Virus record (IMG/VR): IMGVR_UViG_3300031851_000248
Coordinates: 1-20,686 of that record
Strand: one strand, 5' to 3'
Origin: a virus
DNA: 20,686 nt
Part shown: piece by piece, positions 18,664 through 20,686 of the stretch
How the letters are laid out: each line of letters opens with the position of its first letter
Numbering within the stretch: position 1 is the stretch's first letter
The notes under the pieces: model-generated
Told to the model about the DNA's origin: nothing
The model's input: only the letters and a program-made list of their open reading frames with translations
Database searches by the model: none
Position numbers and translations under genes: made by a program

Positions 18664-19416
18664 ATGCCTGCACACGAAAAACGTCTGACTAAAAGACAGA
18701 GAAGAGTACTGAGACAACAAGGTATTCTAGACAACGAAAACAAATTATCGACCGTATTCCAAATTGACCGCAACATTAAACCCATGACTGAAAATCAAAG
18801 GGTCGCCTTTGAGAGTTGGGGTGAGGGTTACAATCTAATGCTACATGGGATCGCAGGAACAGGTAAAACTTTCCTAGGTCTACACTTCGCAATCAGTGAA
18901 GTGATGAAGCAGAATAGCCCACACGAAAAAGTGTTTATCGTAAGATCAACAGTACCAACTAGAGACCAAGGTTTTATGCCTGGTAATCAAAAACAAAAAG
19001 AGGCTGTATACGAAGAGCCTTACTATGATATCGCAACCAAGTTATTTAATCGTGGTGATGCTTATCAAATTCTCAAACAAAAACAAATCGTCAACTTTGC
19101 ATCAACCTCGTATCTACGTGGGTGTACATTCGAAGACTGTATTATCGTTGTAGACGAAGTACAGAATATGAGTGCAGGCGAATTACACACAGTGATGACA
19201 CGTGTTGGTGAGAACAGCCGAATCATTTTCTGCGGTGATGTTAAGCAAGACGACCTAACATCTGAGCGTAAGAAAGAGATGTCTGGTTTAAGAGATTTTA
19301 TGAGGATTATAAATAACATGAGAGAATTTGACTTTATAGAGTTTCAGATCGGAGATATTGTTCGAAGTAAACTTGTTAAGTCGTACATTATTAATAGGGA
19401 TAAGTTAGGTTTGTAA
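18664..19416 (+). CDS. phoH: PhoH-family ATPase (250 aa)
   Basis: Walker A GIAGTGKT (62-69, in LMLHGIAGTGKTFLGLHF), a PTRDQGFMPGN segment (98-108) typical of PhoH, Walker B CIIVVDEVQN (159-168) and sensor GDVKQDD (191-197) are all present. The ring ends with GDIVRSKLVKSYI. PhoH proteins are P-loop NTPases related to the motor domain of SF1 helicases and are widespread in marine phages; their role, often linked to phosphate stress or RNA handling, remains unsettled. The first 40 residues are basic (EKRLTKRQRRVLRQQG) and could bind nucleic acid. AAGGA precedes the ATG. The stop overlaps the next start (TAATG). Length is normal for the phage type. Confidence 0.92.
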   Translation: MPAHEKRLTKRQRRVLRQQGILDNENKLSTVFQIDRNIKPMTENQRVAFESWGEGYNLMLHGIAGTGKTFLGLHFAISEVMKQNSPHEKVFIVRSTVPTRDQGFMPGNQKQKEAVYEEPYYDIATKLFNRGDAYQILKQKQIVNFASTSYLRGCTFEDCIIVVDEVQNMSAGELHTVMTRVGENSRIIFCGDVKQDDLTSERKKEMSGLRDFMRIINNMREFDFIEFQIGDIVRSKLVKSYIINRDKLGL

Positions 19417-19595
19417 TGCAAAATAATTATATTGGTGAAGTTGTTGAAGGTGAAGATGGGGAAACGATGATACAACTCCCCATCGAACTTCTAGGCTCAA
19501 TGGGCTGGGATGAACAAACTCTATTAGAATGGATCATAGAAGAAGAGACAATCGTTTTAAAGGAAACTGAAAATGTCAGAGAAACCAAGACTTAG
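19416..19595 (+). CDS. AbrB/MazE-like small protein (59 aa)
   Basis: The start overlaps the phoH stop in TAATG. The 59 residues include LPIELLGSMGWDEQTLLEWI and EEETIVLKE, which match the swapped-hairpin AbrB/MazE pattern ('LP.ELL...GW.EGD.LE....D..I.L'). Such domains dimerise and bind DNA, in antitoxins or regulators. No toxin gene is adjacent, and the protein has few basic residues, so DNA binding is uncertain. It overlaps the next ORF by 23 nt. Too short to verify without comparison, but coupled position and motif support a gene. Confidence 0.65.
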   Translation: MQNNYIGEVVEGEDGETMIQLPIELLGSMGWDEQTLLEWIIEEETIVLKETENVRETKT

Positions 19596-19698
19596 AGTAT
19601 TTGAAGATGCAGAAGGTAAACGCTTTGTGCGCCAGCTAACCGAAGCTGAGACTACAGTGTATCTTGCCGCAAACGATACAGTTACACTGGTAAGATAA
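19573..19698 (+). CDS. Tiny hypothetical protein (41 aa)
   Basis: An ATG at 19573 within the end of the AbrB-like gene opens MSEKPRLRVFEDAEGKRFVR, QLTEAETTVYLAANDTVTLV, R and stops with TAA immediately before the ATG of the PAAR gene. AAAGGA lies about 14 nt upstream. The composition (beta strands RVFEDAEGKRF and TVYLA) looks like a real mini-domain. The exact abutment with the next gene supports translation. Function unknown. Confidence 0.55.
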   Translation: MSEKPRLRVFEDAEGKRFVRQLTEAETTVYLAANDTVTLVR

Positions 19699-20199
19699 AT
19701 GCCTTTAGTAGCATTTGCGAATGCACAAAGCAATGTCGCCTGTGCGGATGGAACGCAGAATGGTGTATGCGCAACAAACCCAACCAAGTATACTTGGAGT
19801 TCGGCGCTGACATCAACATCTGGATCCGTCACAGTTTCGAAGACATATGTTGAGACTAAGAGACCTGTAGTTAAGGGCGATGCTATGACTGCACACCCAA
19901 ATGGCGAGCCTTGTGTTGTCGCACCTGTGAACCATACACCTATTTGTAGCTCTTATTCGCCTAAAGTGTTCATCGAAGGATCTCAGATGGCTAGAATTGG
20001 TGATAAGTACAATCGAAGTCACAATGGCTTTGATCATGAGATAAGCACAGGTGCATCTAAAGTGTATGCAGAAGGTGGAGTGACATCTGAATCAGTTGTA
20101 GTTGACACATCTGTTACTCCTAATACATCAACCACTACTACAACTACAACCGATAGTGAAGGTAATACAACATCAGTAGTAGTAGTCGAAGAACTGTAA
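19699..20199 (+). CDS. PAAR-like spike-tip protein (166 aa)
   Basis: The pattern fits PAAR-repeat spike proteins: KRPVVKGDAMTAHPNGEPCV, VAPVNHTPICSSYSPKVFIE, GSQMARIGDKYNRSHNGFDH, then EISTGASKVYAEGG. The 'GS..ARIGD...' and 'ISTGAS.VYAEG' repeats and the His/Cys residues are those that shape and bind metal at the tip of PAAR cones in phage spikes and type VI systems. A low-complexity Thr/Val tail (NTSTTTTTTTDSEGNTTSVV) follows. It would cap the central baseplate spike and help pierce the outer membrane. It is in an early-type operon next to phoH, an unexpected place for a virion protein. The start ATG abuts the previous stop. Confidence 0.8.
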   Translation: MPLVAFANAQSNVACADGTQNGVCATNPTKYTWSSALTSTSGSVTVSKTYVETKRPVVKGDAMTAHPNGEPCVVAPVNHTPICSSYSPKVFIEGSQMARIGDKYNRSHNGFDHEISTGASKVYAEGGVTSESVVVDTSVTPNTSTTTTTTTDSEGNTTSVVVVEEL

Positions 20200-20217
20200 A
20201 TAAACCTAAATAAACCC

Positions 20218-20246
20218 TTGACAAGTGGTTGACAACCCGCTATAAT
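20218..20246 (+). promoter_or_regulatory. Sigma70-type promoter
   Basis: TTGACA (20218-20223), 17 bp, TATAAT (20241-20246). A second TTGACA at 20229 is only 6 bp from the -10 box and is not used in this alignment. It drives the nuclease at 20274. Confidence 0.9.
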
Positions 20247-20273
20247 ATAGTCTGAATTAAAAGGTATTATACT

Positions 20274-20686
20274 ATGTTTAACCATGTTGCAATGAAAGCA
20301 TTGCCTGAACTTGAATGCGAAACTCTACCTACGGGCAGAACGTATATCACACCCGAGGGTAACAAATATCCCTCTATTACAACTGTTCTTGGAAATCTAT
20401 CTAAGGCAGGTATTCTAGCGTGGCGCAAGCGTGTCGGTGAAGAAGTAGCTAACAAGATTAGCACACAAGCCGCTACACGTGGTACAGCAGTACACACTCT
20501 AGCAGAAGACTATATCAATAATAAAGAAGATTGGTCAAAGGGTGCAATGCCCGCCAATATATTCTCATTCAATCAAATCAAAACTATCTTAGATGAAAGA
20601 CTTGATAACGTCTGGGCGCAAGAAGTGCCTTTGTACAGTGACAAGTTTAAGATCGCTGGTCGTGTTGACTGTATCGCAGAGTTCGA
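20274..20686 (+). CDS. PD-(D/E)XK family exonuclease, 3'-truncated by window edge
   Basis: The visible 137 residues open with an ATG at 20274 behind a consensus promoter. KYPSITTVLGNLSKAGILAW and ATRGTAVHTLAEDYIN carry the RGTxxHxxxE box common to RecB/Cas4-like phage exonucleases. KFKIAGRVDCIAEF places the first catalytic Asp in 'GRVD'; the (D/E)xK half lies beyond the window. Such enzymes degrade or process DNA ends in recombination, repair or host genome breakdown. The length is incomplete, so a helicase-nuclease fusion cannot be excluded. The assignment to the family is good; exact role is open. Confidence 0.85.
   Translation, partial: MFNHVAMKALPELECETLPTGRTYITPEGNKYPSITTVLGNLSKAGILAWRKRVGEEVANKISTQAATRGTAVHTLAEDYINNKEDWSKGAMPANIFSFNQIKTILDERLDNVWAQEVPLYSDKFKIAGRVDCIAEF

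Overview
The window is a piece of a large, gene-dense, moderately AT-rich tailed-phage genome. It most resembles a T4-like marine myovirus. The markers are a T4-type RNase H (5' to 3' exonuclease), a PhoH-family ATPase, a phage-type 2OG-Fe(II) oxygenase, a tail fibre with the marine-phage N-terminus MTLPSSGAISIGDLR, three tRNA genes with encoded CCA, T4-late-like TATAAATA octamers, and many small hypothetical proteins of kinds I recall from marine T4-like phages. No photosynthesis gene is present, so I cannot name the host. Strong sigma70-type promoters and signal peptides point to a Gram-negative marine bacterium. Family names come from reading the sequence; no database was searched.

Layout. 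(1) 1-1968: the 3' part of a 2OG-Fe(II) oxygenase, a small membrane ORF, a reverse-strand putative lipoprotein peptidase (TIGR02594/CHAP-like), and three small forward genes. (2) 1973-3030: a promoter, a 48-aa gene, a roughly 100-nt RNA-like element with a 21-bp closing helix, tRNA-Leu(UAG), a 56-aa ORF that ends inside tRNA-Pro(UGG), a 345-nt non-coding stretch rich in hairpins and possible pseudoknots, and tRNA-Arg(ACG). (3) 3054-6899: a late promoter, a 1147-aa glycine-rich tail fibre or adhesin, a small secreted protein, and a terminator between convergent genes. (4) 6921-12650, reverse strand: about a dozen genes, nearly all for secreted or membrane-anchored proteins. They include an EF-hand membrane protein, a transglutaminase-like cysteine protease translationally coupled to a class 3 lipase, a coiled-coil membrane protein, a possible PapD-like chaperone and several signal-peptide proteins. 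(5) 12713-20686, forward strand: short early-type operons, mostly with their own consensus promoter. They encode a glutaredoxin, a glycosyltransferase, RNase H, a HAD phosphatase, an FmdB-like protein, PhoH, an AbrB-like small protein, a PAAR-like spike protein and the start of a PD-(D/E)XK nuclease.

How it works together. Region 5 looks like early or middle nucleic-acid and host-takeover functions read by host RNA polymerase. Eight promoters share TTGACA-like and TATANT boxes with exactly 17 bp between them, and most sit against the stop codon of the previous gene. Regions 3 and 4 look like late functions: adsorption (fibre), and an envelope-directed set of proteins of unknown purpose. The most unusual material is the RNA-like DNA around the tRNA genes and the reverse-strand envelope cassette.
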